From an uncultured Clostridia bacterium (lineage in GTDB: Bacteria > Bacillota > Clostridia > Christensenellales > Christensenellaceae), in NCBI GenBank assembly GCA_947063485.1, contig CAMSSU010000002.1:24384-88383 (forward strand): a stretch of DNA of 64,000 nt, written 5' to 3'. Position numbers and translations under genes: made by a program. Of this stretch, positions 1-9,043 are shown piece after piece; within the stretch, counting starts at the first letter, position 1, and each line of letters starts with the position of its first letter. Below the pieces are notes generated by a model, which saw nothing but the letters and a program-made list of their open reading frames with translations, was not told the origin of the DNA and ran no database searches.

Positions 1-22
1 TCCCTGCCAAAAGATTAGACGA

Positions 23-57
23 AAGCCGCCGCCTATCCGGGCGGGGCTTCTTTTTGT
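23..57. terminator. Rho-independent terminator at window start
   Basis: An imperfect GC-rich hairpin (AAGCC-GCCGC against GCGG-GGCTT, one bulged G, loop CTATCCGG) is followed by TTCTTTTT. It probably ends a gene lying off the left edge: reading frame 1 from base 1 closes with TAG at 16-18. It faces the 3' end of the minus-strand gene at 76-687. Confidence 0.6.
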
Positions 58-75
58 GTTGATATCCGGTGCGCA

Positions 76-687
76 TCAGGGCTTTTCCTTGCCCGGGCCG
101 CCTCCGCCAAAGGCGCCGCCCATGTTTTTCATCATCTGCTCCATGCCGCCATTTTGGCTCATATTCTTCACCATATTCATCATCTGCCCCATTCCGCTGA
201 GATCCGGCCCGCCAAACATCGGGAGCAGGGAAAACATGCTCTCCGGGCGCTTAGGGTCGATGCGGGAGAGCTTTTTCTGCATCTGCAAAACCCGCTCCAG
301 CTGGGAGAAGTTCTTAGCGGACGCGGGATTATGCTTTTTGAACACATCCAGCATGCCAAGCATGCGGTCCTGAGCGGTGAGATAGCGCTTTTTCATGCTA
401 AAGCCGCCCAGATTGGGGCGGGAGCTGTGATAGGCCAGCTCTTTGGCCGCCTGCTCATAGCCCAGGATATCGGCAATGGCATTGCGGTCGTGCGGCGCGG
501 CATAGGGATAGAGATCGCGCAGCAGGCTCAGCATCTGCGGCTGGGAGAGCTCATTTACCATCGCCATGGAAAGCAGCGACTGCAGAGAGCCGGAAAGGGC
601 AGGGGGAGGCGCCGCCTCCTTTGGCTTTTGCGGCGCAGGCATCTGAACGGCGCTGCGCTCGGGCATTTTTCGATTCCAGTATTCCAT
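76..687 (-). CDS. Hypothetical protein, Met/Gly-rich C terminus
   Basis: A 203-residue cytoplasmic protein that I do not recognise. The ATG at 687 is preceded by GGAGG with 8-nt spacing, so the start is secure. It has no signal peptide or membrane segment. Residues 1-35 are Pro/Ala-rich and probably disordered; residues about 35-150 look helical. The tail from about residue 160 is a low-complexity Met/Gly/Asn segment (runs such as GMGQMMNMVKNM and AFGGGGPG). It is transcribed divergently from the small gene at 791, with about 100 bases between them that could hold both promoters. No catalytic motif is visible and function is unknown. Confidence 0.75.
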   Translation of the reverse strand: MEYWNRKMPERSAVQMPAPQKPKEAAPPPALSGSLQSLLSMAMVNELSQPQMLSLLRDLYPYAAPHDRNAIADILGYEQAAKELAYHSSRPNLGGFSMKKRYLTAQDRMLGMLDVFKKHNPASAKNFSQLERVLQMQKKLSRIDPKRPESMFSLLPMFGGPDLSGMGQMMNMVKNMSQNGGMEQMMKNMGGAFGGGGPGKEKP

Positions 688-790
688 GTAACAAACCTCC
701 TCGCTCTTCCTATTATCCTATTCCGAAAAAGCACAGATGTGCACAAAAAACTGCGGGCCGCATATATTGATAAAAAACGGAGGCATTTTT

Positions 791-1090
791 ATGGCAAGAG
801 ATTTAAAAAATTTTGCAAGGCGAAAAGGGAAAAATGTCGATGAGAGAATTGCAAGGGAAATTCCGAGGGACAAACAGGAGCAGGCCCAGCAAATACAGGA
901 GCAAATTTCCCAGTATGAAGGCAAAAGCGAGGATGAGCTGTTTTCCGCGCTGCTCTCTCAGGTGGAGCAGGGCAAGCGGGACGGCAGCTTCACGCAGGAA
1001 GGCCTGCAATCCTTTATCCAAAGCGTTTCTCCCATGCTCACGGACGGGCAGCGGCAAAAGCTGGGCGAGATAGCGAATAAAATCAGATAG
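791..1090 (+). CDS. Small hypothetical protein upstream of spoIIE
   Basis: A 99-residue protein, basic at the N terminus (MARDLKNFARRKGKN), then acidic and Gln/Glu-rich helical sequence. An in-frame upstream start exists at 737, but GGAGG at 779-783 sits 7 nt before the ATG at 791 and decides the start. There is no signal peptide, membrane segment or recognised domain. It lies 138 bases upstream of spoIIE on the same strand, which hints at, but does not show, a sporulation link. Function unknown. Confidence 0.75.
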   Translation: MARDLKNFARRKGKNVDERIAREIPRDKQEQAQQIQEQISQYEGKSEDELFSALLSQVEQGKRDGSFTQEGLQSFIQSVSPMLTDGQRQKLGEIANKIR

Positions 1091-1098
1091 CGGCTCAT

Positions 1099-1107
1099 TT
1101 TGCCGAA
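1099..1107 (+). promoter_or_regulatory. Possible Spo0A box upstream of spoIIE
   Basis: TTTGCCGAA at 1099-1107 differs by one base from the TTTGTCGAA form of the Spo0A box, and it lies about 120 bases before spoIIE, a known Spo0A target in Bacillus. I could not identify convincing -35 and -10 hexamers downstream, so this is a weak assignment. Confidence 0.25.
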
Positions 1108-1228
1108 ACATAAAATCCGGCTTTGTTTTTCGCAGAATTTGTAAAAAAATTCGTGCACAGAGCGACATTTTCTGCTGGGCGCGGCGTGTTCTAATTTTCT
1201 CACTGGAATAATAAAATGAGGTGGGGAA

Positions 1229-3568
1229 ATGCAATCTAGGCAAGAGCGGCAAAGGAAAATTGAACTCAACATTACGCTGCGGACCGCCATCTATCTGGCG
1301 ATTACATTTTTTGGTGGTTTTTTGGTTGGGAGAGTGCGCATCGGGGAGACCATCTGGCCGTTTGGCGTGGCATACGTTCTGGCGGCATTTTTGAACCAGA
1401 GCGTGCTCAACCCGTATATGGCGCTGGGGGGCGTGCTGGCCTCTATGGCGACATATTCCCTGCATATGGCAAATGCGCCCTACTGCTTCTCGGTGGTGGG
1501 CGTTGCGGCGGCGCTGATGATCGTCGCGCAGGCCGTGAAACTGCCGGCCCGGACGCCGATTGCGCTGGCGGCGGCGGGCATTTCCTACCTGGGCTGCACG
1601 CTGGCATTCAAGCTGGGGCTGATTCTGCCCATCCTCTCTTCGCTGATCGAGATGCTCATCACACTGCTGATGATCGTCGTCTTTCACACGGCTCTGCGGC
1701 TTTTTGCAGGCCGGCGGCGCAAAGTGCTTTCGGATGAGGAGATCATCAGCCTCTGCTTCCTGGGCCTGCTGGCCGTGATGGGGCTGGGAGATCTGGCGCT
1801 GTTTGGCGTATATCTGCGCGAGGTTGTGGCGGCATATGTCTCGATTTTTGCGGCGTATGTCGGCGGGGCGGCCATCGGCGCGGGCGTGGGCATGTGCTCG
1901 GCTCTGGCGTGCGTCATCGTTGGGACAAACCCGCTCAACATTGCGGCATACGGCATCTCTGCGCTTGCGGCCGGGGCCTGCCGCAAGATGAAGCGAGCGG
2001 GCGTCTGCTTGAGCTTTCTGGTTACCCAGGCGTTTTTTGTCTTCTATATCTGCTACGGGGAGCTGCGCAATGTCTCGGTTGTGGGCATGGTGATTGCGGC
2101 CATCGCTTTTTTGTTTACGCCCAGAAGCTTTGTGGAAAAGCTAGAAGTTTATGTGGATGCCAATCTGTTCTGGAATAAGGAGCAGACGCTGAGAGAGGAG
2201 CGCTTTCGGGAGCTGACGGTGGGCAGGCTCAAAGAGATCTCCACGGTCTTTCAAAACTCTGCCAGAGTATTCGGCGAATCGGCCAATAAAAGCCGGGAGG
2301 AGGGAAACATTTCCTACACCATGGCGAACATCCCGGAAGAGGCCTGCGCCAACTGCATGTTTTTCAGAAGCTGCTGGGACGTGAATTTCGAGGCGACCTA
2401 TGAGCTGATGCAAAAGCTCTATGCCAAATATGACAGCGGAAAAAAGCTGACCGAGCGGGATTTGGGCGCGTTCAGCAAAAAGTGCATCCGAGCGGACAAG
2501 CTCATTTCTGCCGCCACCATGACATTTGAAAAATTCAACACCAACAGCAAGTGGGAGGGCAAAATCGCCGAGAGCCGGGGCATGATTGGCGACCAGATGA
2601 TCGGCGTCTCGAGGGTGATCGATTCGCTGCTGCGGGAAGTGCAGGTGGACATCGATTTCAGGGACGAGATGGAGGAGAATATCCGGCTGGCGCTGGATGA
2701 GATTGGCGTGCCTGTGCGGGAGGTTTGCGCCGAGTTTTCGGCCGGGGCGCTGAATGTGGATCTGGTAGTCAAGGGCTGCGGCGGCAGAGAGGCCTGCGAG
2801 ACGAAAATCCGGCGCGCGGTTTCGGGGGCATGCGGGATGCCCATGGAAAAAGCGCGGGGGTATTCGGTCTGCGGGAAAAACTGCCGACTGCGCTATGAGC
2901 AGGCGAAAAATTACAGCCTGCAGACGGGCGTGGCCATGATGCCAAAGGAGGGAAGCTCCATTTCGGGCGACACGCATTCCTTCGAGGCGCTCAGAGACGG
3001 GCGCTATATGATGCTGCTTTGCGACGGCATGGGGAGCGGCGAGCGCGCCGCCCGGGAGAGCCGCACGGCTGTCACCCTGATGGAGGATTTCTATCGGGCC
3101 AGCTTTGACGACAAGACGATTTTAGACGCCATCAACAAGCTGCTGATTTTGAGCAGCAGCGACGATATTTTCTCGACGATGGATCTATGCATGATCAACC
3201 TCATTGACGGGAAGGCGCGGTTTACCAAAATCGGGGCGCCGCACTCGTATATCATCGGCAGAAACGGGATTCGGAAGCTGGATGCGGGTTCGCTGCCCAT
3301 CGGCATTTTGGACGACTATGAGCCGGTGGTTTACGACGTAGAGCTGGAACACGGGGATATCATCCTGATGTTTACAGACGGCATTGCAGATTTGGAAAAC
3401 GCGGACGACGGCCTGCATAAAGCGATTCGCGATGCCGCTGAGATGCGCAACGCAGACGATATTGCAAACCAGATTCTCTCCTACGCTTATGCGGCTTACG
3501 GGGCAAAGGCGGGAGACGATATGACGGTGATGGTGGCACGGGTCATCAAAAATAAGGCAGTCCGCTGA
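1229..3568 (+). CDS. spoIIE: Stage II sporulation protein E (serine phosphatase)
   Basis: SpoIIE dephosphorylates the anti-anti-sigma factor SpoIIAA at the asymmetric septum, releasing sigma-F in the forespore. The 779-residue length is close to the family norm. Residues about 15-310 hold a series of hydrophobic segments matching the polytopic N-terminal region. A central region of about 280 residues follows, with a cysteine pair in CANCMFFRSC near residue 375. The C-terminal PP2C-type phosphatase domain begins near residue 590 with LCDGMGSGERA and has a second metal-site motif FTDGIAD near 715. The ATG at 1229 follows GAGGTGGGGAA. A strong terminator lies directly downstream, so the gene is probably monocistronic. 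Confidence 0.95.
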   Translation: MQSRQERQRKIELNITLRTAIYLAITFFGGFLVGRVRIGETIWPFGVAYVLAAFLNQSVLNPYMALGGVLASMATYSLHMANAPYCFSVVGVAAALMIVAQAVKLPARTPIALAAAGISYLGCTLAFKLGLILPILSSLIEMLITLLMIVVFHTALRLFAGRRRKVLSDEEIISLCFLGLLAVMGLGDLALFGVYLREVVAAYVSIFAAYVGGAAIGAGVGMCSALACVIVGTNPLNIAAYGISALAAGACRKMKRAGVCLSFLVTQAFFVFYICYGELRNVSVVGMVIAAIAFLFTPRSFVEKLEVYVDANLFWNKEQTLREERFRELTVGRLKEISTVFQNSARVFGESANKSREEGNISYTMANIPEEACANCMFFRSCWDVNFEATYELMQKLYAKYDSGKKLTERDLGAFSKKCIRADKLISAATMTFEKFNTNSKWEGKIAESRGMIGDQMIGVSRVIDSLLREVQVDIDFRDEMEENIRLALDEIGVPVREVCAEFSAGALNVDLVVKGCGGREACETKIRRAVSGACGMPMEKARGYSVCGKNCRLRYEQAKNYSLQTGVAMMPKEGSSISGDTHSFEALRDGRYMMLLCDGMGSGERAARESRTAVTLMEDFYRASFDDKTILDAINKLLILSSSDDIFSTMDLCMINLIDGKARFTKIGAPHSYIIGRNGIRKLDAGSLPIGILDDYEPVVYDVELEHGDIILMFTDGIADLENADDGLHKAIRDAAEMRNADDIANQILSYAYAAYGAKAGDDMTVMVARVIKNKAVR

Positions 3569-3576
3569 AGCAAAGA

Positions 3577-3606
3577 GAGGGCGCAGTTGCAGGCGCCCTC
3601 TTTTTT
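3577..3606 (+). terminator. Terminator after spoIIE
   Basis: Stem GAGGGCGC / GCGCCCTC with an 8-nt loop, followed by TTTTTT. Confidence 0.85.
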
Positions 3607-3668
3607 ATGGTAAAATATGTGATAGTTTGGATGCTTTGGCCCGATGAGGGCAAGGAGTGAGAAATCGT

Positions 3669-6600
3669 ATGGTAAAAGAATGCATGGAGGCTCTCTCGAA
3701 GCTTTCCGGGAGCTATACATTCCGCAACGTGTTTGAGATCATGTGCGGATACGGCGAGAGGACGGCGGCAGAGCTGACGGAAAAAGACGGAACGCTGACG
3801 ACTGTTACATATGAAGCATACCGCGCGCTGGCCAGAGGCGTGGGCCAGGCGCTGGAAAAGGAAATTGGGGCGAAGAACAAGTGTGTGGGCATTAAGCTGG
3901 AGAACTCGCCCGCATGGCCGGCCATGCTCTGGGGCATTTTGATGAGCGGGAACGTGCCGCTGCTGCTGGACGTTCGGGCAGAGCAGAACATCACCCAGCA
4001 TCTTCTGACGGAATCCGGCGCCATCGGCATTATCACCGAGGAACAGGAGAAATACCCCGGGATGAAAATCCTGCGCCCGGCGGAGCTGCTGGAAAAGAAG
4101 GCGAAAAACAGCTATGAGCCAAAGTGGGCGGATATGGTTTGCCTCTGCACTTCGGGCACCACCGGGACTTCGAAAATTTACGCTTACGACGGCTTTGCCA
4201 TGGCCAAGCAAATCGAGAACGCCAAATATTTCCTGGGGGAGAACGAGGATATCATGTATGATGCGGCGGACGGCCCGCTCAAGAACCTGGCTTTTTTGCC
4301 CATGCACCATATCTTCGGGTTTGTCGCCGTCTATCTTTGGTTTTCCTTCTTTGGAAAGACCATCGTCTATCTCTCGGATAAGAGCCCCAAAGGCATTATG
4401 GAGGCTTGCAGGAAGCATCAGGTAACGCATATCTTCAATGTTCCGCTCTTTTGGAACAACGTCGCCCAGGGCATCATGCGAAAAGTGCGCCAGGGCGGAG
4501 AGCGGCGACAGAAACAGTTTGAGACGCTCTCGAAAATCAGCCATACGATGCAGAAAAATATGAAAAAATCCGGCCGGAAGATTTTGGGGGCATCGGCCCT
4601 TAAGAGCATTCAGCAGGAGCTGATTGGCTCGGGCGTGCGCTTCCTCATCAACGGCGGCGGGCACATCGTGCCCGAGACCATGCGCATCATCAACGACATC
4701 GGATACCCGCTCTATAACGGCTTTGGCATGACGGAGGCCGGCATCACTTCGGTGGAGCTGAGCCGGGATATTGACGTGCGCCTGGAAGCCAGCGTGGGCA
4801 AGCCCTTCGAAAGCGTGGAATACAAGGTTTTGCCTATGGGCGCAGACCAGAACGCCGGCGAGCTGGTCATCCGGGGCGATTCGCTTTTCTCCGGGCGCAT
4901 GATCGGGGGAAAATTCGTCCCCCGGGAGGAAGAGTGGTATCAGACGGGAGATATTGCCCGGCTGGATGAGGATGGCCGCCTCTGGATTGAGGGGCGCGTC
5001 AAAGAAGTGATCATCGGGGCCTCTGGAGAGAATGTGTATCCCGACGAAGTGGAGGGATATTTCTCCGAGCTGCCCGGCGTGGAGCAGATGGTGGTTTTGG
5101 GGCTGGACGTCGGCGAGCCATATGAGCAGATTGCCATGATCCTGAAGATGGAGGAAGGCATTTCCAGCACGGAATTTGCCGCGGCCTCCATGCGCATCGC
5201 GGAGATCAACGGCGGCCTGCCCATGTATAAGCAGGTCAAGCGGGTTCTGGTTTCGGACGCTCCCATGCCTTTGGCCAACGGCATCAAAGTGCAGCGCCAG
5301 AAGCTCAAAAAGCTGGTGGAAAACGGAAGCTGGAAATGCAGGCCTATGGATGCCGCTCTGGAGCAGATGAGCGAGGATGTGGGCACAGAGGGCGAGAACG
5401 CCAATCCGAGGTTTTTGCAGATTAAGCAGGAAGTGCGCAAAATCTTCTCGGATGTGCTGATTTTGCCGGAGGAAGAGATCGGCGAGCGGGCGCATTTTGT
5501 CATCGATTTGGGCGGAGACAGCCTCTCGGTCATCGGCGTCATCGCGCAGCTGGAAGAGAAGTACAATATCGAGATTTCGGATGAGGATTTCGCAAGGGCG
5601 GTCAACGTCTATGAAATTGCAGAGCTCATCTATAAGAACACGGCGCTCTCGGGAGAGGGCGAGGGCAGCGAGGCTGTGCGGCGCATCACTTCGTTTGCCG
5701 ATATGAGCGAGGCACGGAACTTTGAGGAGCACAGGGCGCAGTACCAGATGCAGGGGGCGCAGTTTATCGATCTGGAAAAAGCGGCCGGCGGCAAGAGCGT
5801 CGTCAGCTTTGCGAATGCGGATTATCTCGGCGTCTCCAAAAACTCGGATGTGGTGCGCGCGGCCAGAAAGGCAGTCAAGCGCTATGGCGTAGGCAAGGGC
5901 GGCGGCCGCAGACAGACGGGCGAATGCGATATTTACGGCAAAGTGGAGCGGCAAATTGCCCAGCGCAAGCATGTAGATGCGGCGCTTTTGCTGGCGGATG
6001 CTTTTGGCGCAAACGGCGCTGTCATCCGGCATCTGTTTGGAGAAAAGGATCTGGTGTTATGCGACGAGGCGGCTTCTGCGGCACTGCGCTGCGGCTGCCA
6101 AAGCGCCAAGGCGGAACTGCAGTTTTACCCTCATGGGGATATGCCGGCGCTGGAGACGCTTTTGCGCGCGGCGCAGGGCAAATATGAGAAAGTGCTGATC
6201 GCGGCAGAGGGCGTTTGCCTCCAAAACGGGGATCTTTGCCCGCTGGAAGAGCTGGTGCGCCTGAAGGGGAAATACCGCTGCTGGCTGCTTTTAGACGGCT
6301 CGCACAGCGACGGCGTGCTGGGCGCATCGGGCGGAGGCATCGAGGAGCTGCTGGGCATCCCGGGGCCGGCTGTCGAGATTCGAACGGGCAGTCTCTGCGG
6401 CGCATTTGGCGCCAATGGCGGCTACATTGCGGGCGATGCGGCGCTGATGGATTACCTCAGATATACGCTGCCGGAGTTTGACGCCGGCGCGCCGGATTTC
6501 GCATCGGTCGGCGCGGTGGAGAAAATTTTGGAGCTGTCTGCATCCGATCAGTCCATCGTCGAAAAGCTTCAGGAGAACATCGCGTTCTTCCAAAGCGCCG

Positions 6601-6851
6601 CGCAAAAGAGGGGCATAAAAATGCAGGGCAATGCCAAATCCGCTGTATTCCCTGTCGCCGTCGGCTCGACGGAGTGGGCAGAGCAGGTTTGCAAAAAGCT
6701 CCTGCAAAAGGGGTATTATGCGCCCATCGCCGCGTGGCCGGAAATGAAGCAGGGGCAGGCGCAGCTTCGCTTCTTCGTCTCTGCGCTGCATACGCAGGAG
6801 CAGATGGGCGGGGCGCTGGATGCCCTGAAGGAAGCATTGCAGGAAGCCTAG
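3669..6851 (+). CDS. Fused acyl-adenylate ligase / acyl carrier protein / oxoamine-synthase-like protein
   Basis: A 1060-residue fusion. Residues about 20-530 are an ANL-superfamily adenylating domain: P-loop-like TSGTTGTSK (about 160), NGFGMTEAG, YQTGDIARLDEDGRLWIEGR, then GENVYPDEVE and a C-terminal ANGIKVQRQK carrying the late lysine. Residues about 565-650 are a carrier protein with GGDSLS, whose serine (about 617) should carry phosphopantetheine. Residues about 695-1055 resemble alpha-oxoamine synthases (BioF/KBL/SPT fold): FANADYLGVS, GGGRRQTGE, LDGSHSDGVLG. The usual Schiff-base lysine in T-x-SKAFG is replaced (TGSLCGAFG), and the PLP-stacking His of the SHAS-type motif is also absent (DEAASAAL). 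The ATG at 3669 fits AAGGAG at 3652-3657; a GTG at 3657 overlaps that site. The acyl substrate is unknown. It stands alone between terminators. Confidence 0.85.
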   Translation: MVKECMEALSKLSGSYTFRNVFEIMCGYGERTAAELTEKDGTLTTVTYEAYRALARGVGQALEKEIGAKNKCVGIKLENSPAWPAMLWGILMSGNVPLLLDVRAEQNITQHLLTESGAIGIITEEQEKYPGMKILRPAELLEKKAKNSYEPKWADMVCLCTSGTTGTSKIYAYDGFAMAKQIENAKYFLGENEDIMYDAADGPLKNLAFLPMHHIFGFVAVYLWFSFFGKTIVYLSDKSPKGIMEACRKHQVTHIFNVPLFWNNVAQGIMRKVRQGGERRQKQFETLSKISHTMQKNMKKSGRKILGASALKSIQQELIGSGVRFLINGGGHIVPETMRIINDIGYPLYNGFGMTEAGITSVELSRDIDVRLEASVGKPFESVEYKVLPMGADQNAGELVIRGDSLFSGRMIGGKFVPREEEWYQTGDIARLDEDGRLWIEGRVKEVIIGASGENVYPDEVEGYFSELPGVEQMVVLGLDVGEPYEQIAMILKMEEGISSTEFAAASMRIAEINGGLPMYKQVKRVLVSDAPMPLANGIKVQRQKLKKLVENGSWKCRPMDAALEQMSEDVGTEGENANPRFLQIKQEVRKIFSDVLILPEEEIGERAHFVIDLGGDSLSVIGVIAQLEEKYNIEISDEDFARAVNVYEIAELIYKNTALSGEGEGSEAVRRITSFADMSEARNFEEHRAQYQMQGAQFIDLEKAAGGKSVVSFANADYLGVSKNSDVVRAARKAVKRYGVGKGGGRRQTGECDIYGKVERQIAQRKHVDAALLLADAFGANGAVIRHLFGEKDLVLCDEAASAALRCGCQSAKAELQFYPHGDMPALETLLRAAQGKYEKVLIAAEGVCLQNGDLCPLEELVRLKGKYRCWLLLDGSHSDGVLGASGGGIEELLGIPGPAVEIRTGSLCGAFGANGGYIAGDAALMDYLRYTLPEFDAGAPDFASVGAVEKILELSASDQSIVEKLQENIAFFQSAAQKRGIKMQGNAKSAVFPVAVGSTEWAEQVCKKLLQKGYYAPIAAWPEMKQGQAQLRFFVSALHTQEQMGGALDALKEALQEA

Positions 6852-6864
6852 ACAGTGCACTGTC
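6851..6864. repeat. Perfect 14-bp palindrome
   Basis: GACAGTGCACTGTC is an exact palindrome starting just after the stop codon of the fusion gene and before a bidirectional terminator. It may be a protein-binding site or may have arisen by chance. Confidence 0.4.
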
Positions 6865-6878
6865 AAAAGAGATAGAAA

Positions 6879-6908
6879 AAAGCCGCAGGTTTTGGCCTGC
6901 GGCTTTTG
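6879..6908. terminator. Bidirectional terminator between fusion gene and metA
   Basis: AAAAGCCGCAGG / CCTGCGGCTTTT with a TTTTGG loop. An A-tract on one side and a T-tract on the other suit both convergent genes. Confidence 0.85.
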
Positions 6909-6909
6909 C

Positions 6910-7836
6910 TTATTCATGATCATCGATCTCCGAGAGATTATACGGCGTTTGCTGATATACATAATAGTTGAGCCAGTTGCAATATAATAGATTGGCGTGC
7001 CCTCTCCAGCGGACGATGGGGCAGAGCGTGGGATCGTCCTCTGGGTAGTAGTTGCAGGGGACGGCGATCTCGAGGCCTTTTGCGATATCGCGGTCGTATT
7101 CGCCTTTGAGCGTATGCGGATCGTATTCTGAATGGCCGGTTACGAAGATCTGCCGCCCGTTTTTGGCGATGGCGATATAGACGCCGGCCTCGGGGGATTC
7201 GCTGATGATATGCAGCGCCGGGTTTTTCTCGATCTCTTCCCGGTTGATCCCGGTATGCCGGGAATGCGGCGCCCAGAAAATATCGTCGAACCCGCGGGTG
7301 AGCTGCGTGGATTTATCCGTGACATGGTGCTCGAATATGCCAAACATCTTGGCGGGCAGCTCGTGCTTGGGAATGCCATAGTGATAATACAGCCCGGCCT
7401 GGGCGCCCCAGCAGATATGGAACGTGGAAAAGACGTTCTTTTTGCTCCATTCCATGATTTCGCAGAGCTCCTCCCAGTAATCCACCTGCTCGAACGGGAG
7501 GTTTTCTACGGGCGCGCCCGTGATGATCAGGCCATCCAGCTTGGAAGAGCGGATCTCCTCGAAGGTTTTATAAAAAGTCTCCAGGTGCGTTTTGGAGGTG
7601 TTTTTGGATTCATGCGATTTTGGGCGCAGCAGGATGATCTCGACTTGCAGGGGCGAATTGCCAAGAAGGCGCAGAAGCTGCGTCTCGGTCTCGATTTTGG
7701 TGGGCATCAGGTTCAAAATTGCAATTTTAAGCGGGCGGATATCCTGCGTGCGCGCGCGCTCATCCGTCATAATGAAAATCCCTTCGTCAGACAGCGTTTT
7801 GGCTGCCGGCAAACTGCTGGGAATGTTGATTGGCAC
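6910..7836 (-). CDS. metA: Homoserine O-acetyltransferase (MetA family)
   Basis: Transfers acetyl from acetyl-CoA to homoserine, the committed step of methionine synthesis. The protein begins with the family-typical (M)[10 protein letters not shown] from a GTG at 7836, preceded by GGGAGG; upstream in-frame codons lack a ribosome site. With this start, the catalytic residues fall at the numbers known for the family: Cys142 in HICWGAQ, His235 and Glu237 in GHSEYD. Residue 111 is Glu (GAPVE), which published MetA work links to acetyl- rather than succinyl-CoA use. That agrees with metY at 16.1 kb, which uses O-acetylhomoserine. Length is 308 residues, normal for the family. It is divergent from cysE. 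Confidence 0.95.
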   Translation of the reverse strand: MPINIPSSLPAAKTLSDEGIFIMTDERARTQDIRPLKIAILNLMPTKIETETQLLRLLGNSPLQVEIILLRPKSHESKNTSKTHLETFYKTFEEIRSSKLDGLIITGAPVENLPFEQVDYWEELCEIMEWSKKNVFSTFHICWGAQAGLYYHYGIPKHELPAKMFGIFEHHVTDKSTQLTRGFDDIFWAPHSRHTGINREEIEKNPALHIISESPEAGVYIAIAKNGRQIFVTGHSEYDPHTLKGEYDRDIAKGLEIAVPCNYYPEDDPTLCPIVRWRGHANLLYCNWLNYYVYQQTPYNLSEIDDHE

Positions 7837-7872
7837 GGTTTGTTCCTCCCTTTTTTGAAGTCGCCAAGGCGT

Positions 7873-7901
7873 TTGACAACTATTATACTTTATCTTAGAA
7901 T
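7873..7901 (+). promoter_or_regulatory. Sigma-A-type promoter of cysE
   Basis: TTGACA at 7873-7878, a 17-nt spacer, then TAGAAT at 7896-7901. It ends 47 bases before the cysE start. Confidence 0.8.
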
Positions 7902-7948
7902 GATTGTATAGAAGAGAGTGCAAATATTTTTTGGGGAATGAAGATATC

Positions 7949-8872
7949 ATGAGCAAAATCAGCGAGTGGATGAAAAATAAATCTCACGATTTGGCGGAAG
8001 AGCTGGTGGGCATCAATGCCCGGCATCTTCTGACGGATAATATCAGCGGCTTTGGCATGAAGGGAAGGGTGATTGAGCTGCTTTCCGAGCTGAAAACGGC
8101 GCTTTTCCCGAGCTTATATGAGAGGGAGCTGGTGAATGCGGATTATCTCTCGGCCAAGGTGATGGATAAACTCAACAACGCGGCGATGCTTTTGAACGCG
8201 ATGATCCGCGATGTTTTAATCAACAAATGCGAGCTGGAGAAAAAGCAGAACTGCGGCGGCAGGGAGTGCTTTGCCCATGCCGATGAGATCACGGCGCAGT
8301 TTATGGAGCGGGTTTTGCAGGTCCGCAAAATGCTGACGCTGGATATTGCGGCGGCCTATGAGGGCGATCCCGCGGCCAAGAACGTCGAGGAGATTTTGCT
8401 GAGCTATCCTTCGGTGGAGGCGGTCAGCATCTACCGCCTGGCGCACGAGCTGTTTTTGCTGGAGGTGCCGCTCATTCCGCGGATTATGACGGAGTATGCG
8501 CATCAGCTGACCGGCATCGATATTCACCCCGGCGCGAGCATCGGCAGCAGCTTCTTTATCGACCATGGGACGGGCGTCGTCATCGGGGAGACCTGCGTCA
8601 TCGGCAACCGCGTCAAGCTGTATCAGGGGGTAACGCTGGGGGCAAAGAGCTTTGAAGTGGATGAGCGGGGCAACCCGGTCAAGGGAGTCAAGCGGCACCC
8701 GAATATCGAGGACAACGTCGTGATCTATGCCGGGGCGACCATTCTGGGCGGGGATGTTACCATTGGGCACGACAGCGTCATCGGCGGCAACGTCTGGCTG
8801 GTGCATTCTGTTCCGCCGCATACGACGGTCTACAACGCGGCGCCAAAGCCCATCATCTCCCAGAGAAAATAG
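7949..8872 (+). CDS. cysE: Serine O-acetyltransferase
   Basis: Acetylates L-serine to O-acetylserine for cysteine synthesis. The N-terminal half (residues 1-170) is helical. The C-terminal half is a left-handed beta-helix with hexapeptide repeats ([20 protein letters not shown], then [15 protein letters not shown] and [14 protein letters not shown]). The active-site His of DHGTG and the His of HP in HPGASIG are present. I chose the ATG at 7949, after TTGGGGAATGAAG; an upstream in-frame codon at 7904 overlaps the promoter region. At 307 residues it resembles the longer clostridial EpsC-type enzymes. No O-acetylserine sulfhydrylase is next to it. Confidence 0.93.
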   Translation: MSKISEWMKNKSHDLAEELVGINARHLLTDNISGFGMKGRVIELLSELKTALFPSLYERELVNADYLSAKVMDKLNNAAMLLNAMIRDVLINKCELEKKQNCGGRECFAHADEITAQFMERVLQVRKMLTLDIAAAYEGDPAAKNVEEILLSYPSVEAVSIYRLAHELFLLEVPLIPRIMTEYAHQLTGIDIHPGASIGSSFFIDHGTGVVIGETCVIGNRVKLYQGVTLGAKSFEVDERGNPVKGVKRHPNIEDNVVIYAGATILGGDVTIGHDSVIGGNVWLVHSVPPHTTVYNAAPKPIISQRK

Positions 8873-9043
8873 AATTTTTGAAAACTTGAAACAGAAAGAA
8901 GGAATTTGCTCCCAGAGGGAAGAATAAATAGCATAACCAATTATTCTTTCGAGTGAAAAAAGTGAATAGGGAAGAAAAATCCTCAGAGAAAACATTTTTT
9001 CTGCGGGGGTTTGTTTCAATATAAAACAAAGGGGATGTTTCGC

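Noticed and set aside
3546..6032. 828-codon open frame on the minus strand
   Set aside because: It lies entirely opposite the adenylate ligase fusion, which has strong domain motifs. The frame is open because of the GC-rich codon pattern of the plus-strand gene, and its translation (Leu/His/Arg/Ala-rich) has no domain.
8973..8993. Hairpin CAGAGAAAA / TTTTTTCTG before the P-loop gene
   Set aside because: A possible weak stem, but it has no T-tail or partner pairing, so I do not call it a terminator or riboswitch.
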